Shown here in pieces: positions 1 through 5,544 of a DNA stretch of 7,802 nucleotides. This DNA is from an uncultured bacterium. GTDB taxonomy: Bacteria; Hydrothermota; Tepidihabitantia; Tepidihabitantales; Tepidihabitantaceae. The position numbers and the translations under genes are program-made. The stretch is taken from assembly GCA_937139435.1 (NCBI GenBank), contig CAKZPX010000046.1, positions 1-7,802 of the forward strand, in the 5' to 3' direction. The notes under the pieces were generated by a model, which did no database searches, was not told where the DNA came from, and was given only the letters and a program-made list of their open reading frames with translations. The stretch's first letter is position 1, and each line of letters begins with the position of its first letter.

Positions 1-458
1 AGAAGGTGGCAGAGGTTACTGCTGCGGTGCGGCGCTGTACAGGAAAGTTTTTAATTGTTAAACTGACCGCTAACTTTGTTGACCCCCGGGACACAGCAAA
101 GGCAGCCGAGGATAGCGGTGCGGATGCGGTGAGTTTGATTAACACCCTTTTCGCTCTGGTTCTGGATAAAGATGGCAAACCATTGCTGGGCGGCAAGACC
201 GGCGGGCTTTCTGGTCCGGCGATAAAGCCATTCGCCCTTTTCTGTGTTGCGCGGGTGGCAGATGCGGTGCGGATACCGGTGATTGGTGGTGGTGGAATTA
301 CCAGTGGTCATGATGCCTATGAGTTTCTCTGCGCCGGAGCAAAACTGGTTCAGGTAGGAACCGCCAGTTTGATTGAACCCCGGGCACCGTTGAGAATCTG
401 GCAGGAACTGAAACAGCTATTACGAAAAAAATTGGTTAACCAGAAAGGGATGATATGA
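1..458 (+). CDS. pyrD: Dihydroorotate dehydrogenase, catalytic subunit (C-terminal part, 5' end outside window)
   Basis: This enzyme oxidises dihydroorotate to orotate in UMP synthesis, using FMN bound in a TIM barrel. The reading frame is open from the left edge (first whole codon at base 3), so about 151 C-terminal residues are visible. Counting from that codon, the visible family features are the strand with VKLTAN (residues 19-24; most relatives have KLSPN), SLINTL (44-49), GGLSGPAIKP (67-76), and the FMN-phosphate-binding segments PVIGGGGI (92-99) and VQVGTA (116-121). The pattern fits class 1B enzymes, which work with an electron-transfer subunit PyrK; pyrK would be expected just upstream, but that lies outside the window. 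The stop codon overlaps the pyrF start as ATGA (455-458), suggesting translational coupling. Class 1B is an inference, because the catalytic Cys loop is not in view. Confidence 0.95.
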   Translation, partial: KVAEVTAAVRRCTGKFLIVKLTANFVDPRDTAKAAEDSGADAVSLINTLFALVLDKDGKPLLGGKTGGLSGPAIKPFALFCVARVADAVRIPVIGGGGITSGHDAYEFLCAGAKLVQVGTASLIEPRAPLRIWQELKQLLRKKLVNQKGMI

Positions 459-1159
459 CAAAACTAATTTTAGCATTGAATGTTGATTCACCGGAAGAGG
501 CGTTAAAGTTGAAAGAGAAAATTGGTAACCGGGTTGACCTCTATAAGATCGGGATTGACCTCTGGGTTAGAGGTGGAAAGGAGCTGGTGGCGGAGTTTGT
601 GCGTGACGGTATGCAGGTATTTCTTGACCTGAAGTTCTGTGATATCCCCTCGGTGGTGGGTAAGGCGGTAGCAGCAGCAGCAGAATTGGGCGTAAAGATG
701 CTGACCGTGCACACGATGGGCGGGGCCGAGATGCTTTATGCCGCAACCCGGACGGTTCAAGGAGTTACTACTGATCGACCGCTGCTTCTCGGGGTGACGG
801 TTCTGACCAGCCTTGACCGTGCGGGTCTGGCTCAGATAACTGGCTGTGAGCAGGAGGTGGAAAAACGGGTGCTGGCGCTGGCCAAACTGGCGCAGAGTAT
901 GGGTTGTGATGGTGTGGTCGCATCACCGCAGGAGATAAAATTGATTCGCAAACGGTGCGGACCAAAACTGGTAATTGTTACGCCGGGAATAAGATTGAAA
1001 CCGGCAAAATCCGGCGACGACCAGATGCGCACATTAACCCCTCAGGAGGCAGCGGGCGCCGGGGCAGACTACATTGTTGTCGGTAGACCGATATACGAGG
1101 CGGTTGCGCCCGAAGCGGTAATTGATGAGATAAGACAGCAGTTAAGGGGTCTGCCTTGA
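455..1159 (+). CDS. pyrF: Orotidine 5'-phosphate decarboxylase with three unusual active-site positions
   Basis: PyrF decarboxylates OMP to UMP, the last step of UMP synthesis, as a cytosolic TIM-barrel dimer. The 234-residue length is normal. Seen in the sequence: VDLYKIG with K31, the catalytic block DLKFCDIP with D58, K60 and D63, LTVHTMGG (83-90), TPGIR (176-180), DDQ (188-190) and the phosphate-gripping VVGRPI with R211 (208-213). The DxKxxD catalytic set is intact. Three positions depart from the consensus: the first-strand ALD motif reads ALN (N9), the usual His before D63 is C62, and the Thr of the usual DIPNT is V67. The start is ATG within the ATGA overlap with pyrD, with AAGGG (445-449) as ribosome binding site. 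The TPGIR/DDQ/VGRPI motifs identify the OMP decarboxylase branch rather than hexulose-phosphate synthase. Confidence 0.94.
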   Translation: MTKLILALNVDSPEEALKLKEKIGNRVDLYKIGIDLWVRGGKELVAEFVRDGMQVFLDLKFCDIPSVVGKAVAAAAELGVKMLTVHTMGGAEMLYAATRTVQGVTTDRPLLLGVTVLTSLDRAGLAQITGCEQEVEKRVLALAKLAQSMGCDGVVASPQEIKLIRKRCGPKLVIVTPGIRLKPAKSGDDQMRTLTPQEAAGAGADYIVVGRPIYEAVAPEAVIDEIRQQLRGLP

Positions 1160-1183
1160 CAGAAGAGAAGAAAAGGAGGAGCG

Positions 1184-1762
1184 ATGGGTGAAGATTTTGC
1201 CCTTTTGTTAAGAGAGGCCGGGGCGCTTTTGGAGGGGCATTTTTTATTAACTTCCGGAATGCATTCCGGTCGCTACTTTGAGAAGTTCCGGATTTTAGAA
1301 CGACCCGAACTGTGTCGGAAGTTCGCCCGCAGGATTGTGGAGCACTTTTTTCCTTCTGGTGTTACGGTGGTATGCGGACCAACAACCGGTGGTGTGATTG
1401 TTGCTTACGAGACCGCCCGGCAGCTTGGTTGCAGGTGTATAATTGCGGAGAAGGCAGAAGATGGGCGAAAAATCGGGCGCGGATTTTCTCTTACTGCTAA
1501 TGACCGGGTGCTGGTGGTTGATGATGTTCTAACCACCGGCGGTTCTATTCAGGAGACTTTGAGTGCGCTTCATCCGAGCCAGTCAGAAGTGGTGGGTATC
1601 GGAGTCTTTATTGACCGCAGTGCCGGGGTTAGCTTTCCGGTGCCACTTTTCTCGGTGTATCATGAGCCGGTGGTTAACTATCAACCCGAAAACTGTCCTT
1701 TATGTCAGGCAGGTGTGCCGCTTACCGCACCCGGGAGAAGTGGCAAGAAGAAGTCTGTTTAA
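1184..1762 (+). CDS. pyrE: Orotate phosphoribosyltransferase (CPLC-tail branch)
   Basis: PyrE joins orotate to PRPP to give OMP, the substrate of PyrF encoded just upstream. The protein has 192 residues, normal for the family. Seen: HFLLTSGMHSGRYF (19-32, a substrate-side motif), CGPTTGGV (64-71), AEKAEDGRKIGRGF (88-101, the flexible-loop region) and the PRPP-binding loop VLVVDDVLTTGGS (109-121). The C-terminus carries CPLCQAGVPLTAPG (171-184), typical of the PyrE branch first defined in Thermus and shared by many deep-branching bacteria. Its two Cys could bind metal or form a disulfide; that is inference. The start ATG follows a strong AGGAGG at 1174-1179 with 4-base spacing, and lies 24 bases after pyrF, so it belongs to the same operon. 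It appears to be the last gene of the pyrimidine unit. Confidence 0.95.
   Translation: MGEDFALLLREAGALLEGHFLLTSGMHSGRYFEKFRILERPELCRKFARRIVEHFFPSGVTVVCGPTTGGVIVAYETARQLGCRCIIAEKAEDGRKIGRGFSLTANDRVLVVDDVLTTGGSIQETLSALHPSQSEVVGIGVFIDRSAGVSFPVPLFSVYHEPVVNYQPENCPLCQAGVPLTAPGRSGKKKSV
1254..1269. repeat. Perfect 16-base palindrome inside pyrE
   Basis: CCGGAATGCATTCCGG is identical to its own reverse complement. It lies within the pyrE codons for the conserved SGMHSG segment, so the repeated Ser-Gly with Met-His between them gives a palindrome once these particular codons are used. It is seen directly; any function as an operator or methylation/restriction site is speculative. Confidence 0.6.
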
Positions 1763-1763
1763 C

Positions 1764-1792
1764 TTGACAGGAGATAATTGGATTGCTAAATT
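1764..1792 (+). promoter_or_regulatory. Candidate sigma70-type promoter for the pal-htpX unit
   Basis: A perfect -35 hexamer TTGACA (1764-1769) is followed after 17 bases by TAAATT (1787-1792), which matches the -10 consensus at four of six positions. It sits right after the pyrE stop, in the only sizeable intergenic gap, about 85 bases ahead of the pal start. The location makes sense for separating the pyrimidine genes from the envelope genes. Sigma specificity in this organism is unknown, so this rests on pattern and position only. Confidence 0.45.
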
Positions 1793-1806
1793 TTACAGAA
1801 AATAGC

Positions 1807-1838
1807 GCAGGTGCCACTCTTGGTATCTGGGTGCCTGC
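1807..1838 (+). other. Imperfect hairpin in the pal leader
   Basis: GCAGGTGCC (1807-1815) can pair with GGTGCCTGC (1830-1838) as a 9-base-pair stem with two G-U pairs and a 14-base loop. There is no following U-run, so it does not look like an intrinsic terminator. If the candidate promoter upstream is real, the hairpin would lie in the 5' leader of the pal transcript. It could affect mRNA stability or be chance. Confidence 0.35.
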
Positions 1839-1843
1839 CGAGG

Positions 1844-1860
1844 TACTAATGCAATTAGTA
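1844..1860. promoter_or_regulatory. Perfect 7-3-7 inverted repeat ahead of pal (operator or small hairpin)
   Basis: TACTAAT (1844-1850), spacer GCA (1851-1853) and ATTAGTA (1854-1860) form a perfect inverted repeat that ends 7 bases before the AGGAGG ribosome binding site (1868-1873) of pal. As DNA it could be a dimeric repressor site downstream of the candidate promoter; as RNA it is a weak A/U-rich hairpin with a tight three-base loop. No known regulator motif is recognised. Confidence 0.45.
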
Positions 1861-1878
1861 AATGAAAAGGAGGAGTAG

Positions 1879-2382
1879 ATGAAAGCAGTAGTTAAGTTTA
1901 CCACCGTAGCGCTGGTATTCACGGTTGCGCTAATCCTGACAGGTTGTCCTAAAAAGTGCGTGCAACCAGTGAAGGAAGAACCGGTGATAGTGGAGGAGCC
2001 GGTAGAGAAGGAAGTTGAGGGTGTACCTCAGAGGGTTGAACTGGGGCTGCAGACGATTTACTTTGATTTTGACCGGTCAGACATCCGACCGGGTGATGCG
2101 CAGATTCTTCAGAAGAATGCGGAAAATATCAAAAGGGCGATGGCGGCAGGAAGTAAGTTTACTGTGACGATTGAAGGGCACTGCTGTCCGCTGGGAACCT
2201 CAGAGTACAATATGGCACTGGGGCAGCGACGGGCAGAGGCAGCCAGGTCCTATCTGGTGAAACTGGGTGTGGCTGCCGATGTTCTTAATACCATCAGTTA
2301 TGGTGAGGAGCGTCTGGTTACAAACGACCCGAATCAGTATCATCTCAACCGGCGCTGTGAATTTAAGACCGCCGGACAGTAA
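1879..2382 (+). CDS. pal: Peptidoglycan-associated lipoprotein Pal (OmpA C-terminal domain)
   Basis: Pal anchors the outer membrane to peptidoglycan and is the outer-membrane end of the Tol-Pal system. The 167-residue protein starts with a lipoprotein signal: KF near the N-terminus, a hydrophobic core (about 8-20) and lipobox LTGC with acylated C23; Pro at the next position gives no inner-membrane retention signal. A Glu/Val/Pro-rich tether (about 30-48) leads to the OmpA domain: IYFDFDRSDI (60-69), IEGHCCPLGTSEYN (98-111), ALGQRRAEAARSYL (113-126), ISYGEE (139-144) and NRRCEF (157-162). R118 of the peptidoglycan-binding pair is present. The Asp usual in GHxD is Cys (C103), and a second odd Cys (C160) replaces Val of NRRVEF. 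The strong AGGAGG at 1868-1873 fixes the start. It is the first gene of the envelope unit. Confidence 0.93.
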   Translation: MKAVVKFTTVALVFTVALILTGCPKKCVQPVKEEPVIVEEPVEKEVEGVPQRVELGLQTIYFDFDRSDIRPGDAQILQKNAENIKRAMAAGSKFTVTIEGHCCPLGTSEYNMALGQRRAEAARSYLVKLGVAADVLNTISYGEERLVTNDPNQYHLNRRCEFKTAGQ

Positions 2383-2409
2383 AAATTAAAGAGTCAGGAT
2401 TGATGTTGG

Positions 2410-3201
2410 ATGACAGCCGGTAGACTCCATCTGTTCGCCAGCACCATTCTGGCAGCAGCAGGGGGTCTGCTGGCTGTAATTTTTTTGCCTGGATGCGGAG
2501 TTTACCGGGATTATGTTCGCCGGGGCGCAATGCTGGATTCGCTTTCAATAAGGCTGGCACGGTTAGAAAGGGAGCAGGAAAAACAGAAGGAGGCACTAAA
2601 CCGATTGGGGGCTGATGTTTTGACCAATCTGGAACAGCTGGACAACCGGATTGATGAAGTTGGTAGTGAGGTGCAGGACCTGGGAGAAAGGATTGACCGG
2701 ATTGGCAGAAAGATTGGTGCCTGGCGGGGGGAGGTGGAGACATCACCAGCAGTGGAAAGTGGTGGTGCTGATCCCGGTGCCCCATCCCCTCGGGAACCGG
2801 TCCGGGGTGACACTTTGACCCCGACGGTGGATGCAGATCAGATGTACAATACCGCCTATCTTGATTTTACCCGTGGTAATTATCAGGTGGCGATAGTTGG
2901 TTTCCGACGGTTTATAAAGCTGTTTCCTTCCAGTGAGCTGGCAGATAATGCTCAGTACTGGGTGGGAGAATGCTTTTACTCGCTGAATCAGTTAGATAGC
3001 GCTGAGGTGGAGTTTAAAAAGGTGGTGAGCGAATATCCCGAGGGGAACAAGGTTCCGGCGACGATATATAAACTCGGGATGATTTACCAGTTACAGGGCA
3101 AGATGGCGCTGGCGCAGGAGAAATTTAAGGAGGTTGTAAAGAAATATCCGGGAAGTCCGGAGGCGAAACTTGCACAGGAAAGGTTGTCCCGCAGCCCTTA
3201 G
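2410..3201 (+). CDS. cpoB: CpoB/YbgF-like TPR protein with coiled coil and lipobox
   Basis: CpoB (YbgF) is the accessory periplasmic protein of Tol-Pal; in E. coli it binds TolA and links the system to PBP1B. This 263-residue protein shows the same order of parts: an N-terminal export signal (5-28), a heptad-like coiled coil (about 41-104), a Pro/Gly-rich linker (about 105-140), and three TPR-type repeats (about 142-260) beginning at DADQMYNTAYLDFTRGNYQ. The signal ends in LPGC (C29), so the protein is probably a lipoprotein, whereas E. coli CpoB is soluble; Gly after C29 suggests sorting to the outer membrane. An in-frame stop (TGA at 2401) leaves ATG 2410 as the first ATG. AGGA (2396-2399) is the only ribosome binding site and is modest. 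Its position between pal and tolQ supports the call; it could also be described as a BamD-like or generic Tol-Pal TPR protein. Confidence 0.84.
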   Translation: MTAGRLHLFASTILAAAGGLLAVIFLPGCGVYRDYVRRGAMLDSLSIRLARLEREQEKQKEALNRLGADVLTNLEQLDNRIDEVGSEVQDLGERIDRIGRKIGAWRGEVETSPAVESGGADPGAPSPREPVRGDTLTPTVDADQMYNTAYLDFTRGNYQVAIVGFRRFIKLFPSSELADNAQYWVGECFYSLNQLDSAEVEFKKVVSEYPEGNKVPATIYKLGMIYQLQGKMALAQEKFKEVVKKYPGSPEAKLAQERLSRSP

Positions 3202-3214
3202 GAGCGGAAGTTAA

Positions 3215-3964
3215 ATGTATAACAACGGATTTTTTGCCCCCTTTATCTCTGCCGGTCCGTTTGCCCTGACAATCATCATCATCCTCTTTTTGATGTCGGT
3301 TATCACCTGGGCGATATTTTTTCGTAAATTGCGTCAATTTCGGCGGGCGCGGGTACAGACGCGGAGTTTTCTCAATGTGTTTGGCTATCGCCGGGGGCTG
3401 GAAGACTATCAGGAGCTGACACGGCTCTTTCCTGACTCGCCCCTTAGCGCCCTTTTAACCGCTGCGGTTGAAGAGTGGCAGATGTTGCGCGAACAGTTTG
3501 GCAGAGAGGGAGACCGCGAGGTTATGGGGCAGCTGGTTTTCAATATTACCGAGGCGATGGAGCGGGCAGGTTCCCGGCAGAGTGACCTGTTAGAAAGTTC
3601 CCTTTCCTTTCTTGCAATTACGACGATGGTGGCGCCGTTTCTGGGACTTCTGGGTACGGTGCAGGGTGTTTTACGTACCTTTCTCTCTTTACGCGGGGCA
3701 CAGTTACCCACATTGCAATTAATCGCACCAGGGATTTCTGATGCTCTAGTGACAACGGTGATGGGGCTGCTGGTGGCGATTCCAGCAGCACTTTTTTATA
3801 ATTACTGTGTTGCCCATACCCGGGGTTTACAGTCGGAAATGGAGCGGTTTATTTCAGAGTTGACCGGGGTGTTCCGGCGGGAGCTGGTTGTGTCAGGATG
3901 GTCACCTGCGGGAACGGTTGTCAGCCATCGGGGTAGTAATCCTGGTCGGGGTCCGAGGGAATGA
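3215..3964 (+). CDS. tolQ: TolQ (MotA/TolQ/ExbB proton channel subunit)
   Basis: TolQ forms the pentameric inner-membrane channel that, with TolR, turns proton flow into force on TolA. The 249-residue protein has the expected three membrane segments (about 15-36, 129-151, 171-194) and a large cytoplasmic loop (37-128). Family motifs are clear: FLAITTMVAPFLGLLGTVQGV (132-152) with T148, and PGISDALVTTVMGLLVAIPAA (172-192) with T181; these Thr residues match the two pore Thr of E. coli TolQ. The C-terminal tail (about 228-249) is Gly/Ser/Arg-rich and probably disordered. GGAG (3201-3204), touching the cpoB stop, is the ribosome binding site. The gene overlaps tolR by four bases (ATGA). ExbB is the alternative name, but Pal and CpoB next to it favour TolQ. 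Confidence 0.91.
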   Translation: MYNNGFFAPFISAGPFALTIIIILFLMSVITWAIFFRKLRQFRRARVQTRSFLNVFGYRRGLEDYQELTRLFPDSPLSALLTAAVEEWQMLREQFGREGDREVMGQLVFNITEAMERAGSRQSDLLESSLSFLAITTMVAPFLGLLGTVQGVLRTFLSLRGAQLPTLQLIAPGISDALVTTVMGLLVAIPAALFYNYCVAHTRGLQSEMERFISELTGVFRRELVVSGWSPAGTVVSHRGSNPGRGPRE

Positions 3965-4365
3965 AGGAACGGCGGTTAAAGTTTCTTGCCGAGATGAATA
4001 TTACCGCTCTGGCTGATGTCAGTTTTACGTTGATGATTATCTTTCTTATTGCCGGTGTTTCTACCGCCCTGAGCCGGCAGCAGGGAATCGACCTTGACCT
4101 GCCGCGTACGAAACGGGTTGAGCCGCAGACCCGGGAAGGTCTGGTGATTTCGGTTCGGCAGAATGGGCAGATATTTGTTGGTAATAAAGCGGTGTCGCTG
4201 GCAGGGTTAGGAGAGGCGATAAGGAAAGAGATGAGCCGGGCTGAATATAGCAGGGTTTATCTCCATGCCGATCGTAGGGTTGATTACGGTACGATAGTTG
4301 AGGTGTTAGGAATCATTAAGGACGAGGGCATTTCCAGTATCGGTTTAACCGCACTGCCTAAATAG
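3961..4365 (+). CDS. tolR: TolR (ExbD/TolR family)
   Basis: TolR is the single-span partner of TolQ and carries the proton-relay Asp. The 134-residue protein has a short cytoplasmic N-terminus, one membrane segment (about 15-37) beginning NITALADVSFTLMIIFLI with D19, the essential Asp of the family, and a periplasmic domain (about 55-134) ending in VYLHADRRVDYGTIVEVLG (99-117) and GISSIGLTALP (123-133), both typical of ExbD/TolR. The ATG start overlaps the tolQ stop by four bases, so the two are probably made by coupled translation in a fixed ratio. Length and domain order are normal. Confidence 0.92.
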   Translation: MKERRLKFLAEMNITALADVSFTLMIIFLIAGVSTALSRQQGIDLDLPRTKRVEPQTREGLVISVRQNGQIFVGNKAVSLAGLGEAIRKEMSRAEYSRVYLHADRRVDYGTIVEVLGIIKDEGISSIGLTALPK

Positions 4366-4383
4366 GTAGTTACGGGGCAGAGG

Positions 4384-4974
4384 ATGAGAAAAGAACTTCT
4401 GATATCTTTCACCGGACACATCCTTTTTATGGTGGCGATAGGCGCTGTTACCCGCCTGGTGAAAAAGCCCGGTGAGATAACCCGCCCCGGGGTGATTACA
4501 GTAGAGATTTTAAGGAGCGGAGTAGCGGAGCCGGAGGAGAAAACGGAAAGAACGCAGCTGGTGGAGACAGCACCGGAGCCCAAACCGGCGGCAAAGCCTA
4601 AAACAGAGCAAAAACCGGTAAAAAAGCCTAAACAGAAAGGGCAGGATGATGTTCTGCGTCGCGGTGGGATAGGGGCGCGGGTTGAGGGGATTCAGAGCCT
4701 GGGGTATAATTATTATCTTCAGCAGATGCTGGAGCGGATAAGTGAAAACTGGCAGGAGCCTTATCACGGCCGGATCAAAACCCTGAAGGCGATGGTGTTT
4801 TTTGTGATTCAACGGGATGGGCGGTTAACCGGCGTCACTCTGGAGCGCAGTTCTGGTGATGCGCTTTTTGATGAGGCGTGCCTGCGGGCTATCCTGGTTA
4901 CCGGTAAGTTGCCTCCCCTGCCCGAGGAGTTCACCGCTCCGCAGTTGAAGATCCATCTGGAGTTTGAACAATAG
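4384..4974 (+). CDS. tolA: Short TolA/TonB-like energy transducer
   Basis: This protein would carry force from TolQ-TolR across the periplasm. The 196-residue chain has one N-terminal membrane segment (about 5-24) with S8 and H12 in the SxxxH spacing shared by TolA and TonB for contact with TolQ/ExbB. A Pro/Lys/Glu-rich stretch follows (about 50-88, with repeated KP units), and then a TonB-type C-terminal domain (about 105-196) with NYYLQQMLERISENW (109-123), IQRDGRLTGVTLERSSGD (142-159), LFDEACLRAI (161-170) and PLPEEF (178-183). The central part is far shorter than the long helix of E. coli TolA and looks more like TonB. Genomic position argues for a TolA role. The ribosome binding site is weak: GGGG at 4374-4377, with AGAGG directly touching the ATG. 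It lies 18 bases after tolR. The fold is confident; the TolA versus TonB choice is less so. Confidence 0.8.
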   Translation: MRKELLISFTGHILFMVAIGAVTRLVKKPGEITRPGVITVEILRSGVAEPEEKTERTQLVETAPEPKPAAKPKTEQKPVKKPKQKGQDDVLRRGGIGARVEGIQSLGYNYYLQQMLERISENWQEPYHGRIKTLKAMVFFVIQRDGRLTGVTLERSSGDALFDEACLRAILVTGKLPPLPEEFTAPQLKIHLEFEQ

Positions 4975-4995
4975 ATAAAGGAGAAAGGAGTTGTG

Positions 4996-5544
4996 ATGGT
5001 CGGGATTATCATCGGGATAGTGGCTGGTCTGGTGGTGCTATTTTTAATTGGCACCTATAACATTCTGGTGCGCAGTCGCAACCGGGTTCGGAACGGCTGG
5101 CACCAGATTGATGTGCAGCTCAAACGACGGATTGACCTGATTCCGAATCTGGTTGAGACGGTCAAAGGGTATGCGGTGCATGAACGAGAGATATTTGAAA
5201 ATGTTGCCGAGGCGCGTTCGCGGGCGATTAATGCCAGTGGTCCGGCTGAGGCGGCAAAGGCAAATAATCAGTTAACCGAGACCCTGAAGTCGCTTTTTGC
5301 TGTTGTGGAGAACTATCCTGACCTGAAGGCTAATGAGAATTTTCTCCGCCTGCAGGAGGAACTCGCCCATACGGAAAATAACATCGCCTTTGCCCGGCAG
5401 TTCTATAACGATGTGGTGATGGATTACAATAATCGGGTGGAGATGTTTCCGAGTAATATCATTGCCCGGGTGTTCGGCTTTCAGGTGGCGGAGTTTTACA
5501 CGGTGCCGGAGACAGAACGAGAAACGCCCCGGGTGAAGTTTTAG
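4996..5544 (+). CDS. lemA: LemA family membrane protein
   Basis: LemA proteins are widespread single-span membrane proteins whose biochemical role is still poorly defined; their genes often sit beside an M48 protease gene, as here. This one has 182 residues: a hydrophobic segment (about 3-20), then a helical domain with the hallmark stretches YNILVRSRN (21-29), NGWHQIDVQLKRRIDLIPNL (33-52), VKGYAVHE (56-63), ENYPDLKANENFLRLQEEL (105-123), ENNIAFARQFYND (127-139) and NNRVEMFPSNIIA (145-157). Two purine-rich ribosome binding sites lie upstream (4978-4983 and 4984-4990). ATG 4996 has 5-base spacing to the nearer one and is preferred; GTG 4993, one codon earlier, is possible. It lies 21 bases after tolA and abuts htpX. 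Confidence 0.95.
   Translation: MVGIIIGIVAGLVVLFLIGTYNILVRSRNRVRNGWHQIDVQLKRRIDLIPNLVETVKGYAVHEREIFENVAEARSRAINASGPAEAAKANNQLTETLKSLFAVVENYPDLKANENFLRLQEELAHTENNIAFARQFYNDVVMDYNNRVEMFPSNIIARVFGFQVAEFYTVPETERETPRVKF

Noticed and set aside
433..442. Palindrome TGGTTAACCA just ahead of the pyrF ribosome binding site
   Set aside because: Ten-base perfect palindromes are expected several times in a window this size, and this one lies within pyrD codons; no further support.
666..682. Short GCA repeat in pyrF
   Set aside because: It encodes a run of four alanines on a helix (residues 73-76) in a normal position for the family; not a meaningful tandem repeat.
455..1159. Hexulose-6-phosphate synthase or another OMP decarboxylase-superfamily enzyme instead of PyrF
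   Set aside because: TPGIR, DDQ and VVGRPI motifs, 234-residue length and position between pyrD and pyrE all identify PyrF despite the unusual residues.
1807..1838. Possible intrinsic terminator of the pyr operon
   Set aside because: The stem has two G-U pairs and a large loop, and it is followed by CGAGGTAC rather than a U-run.
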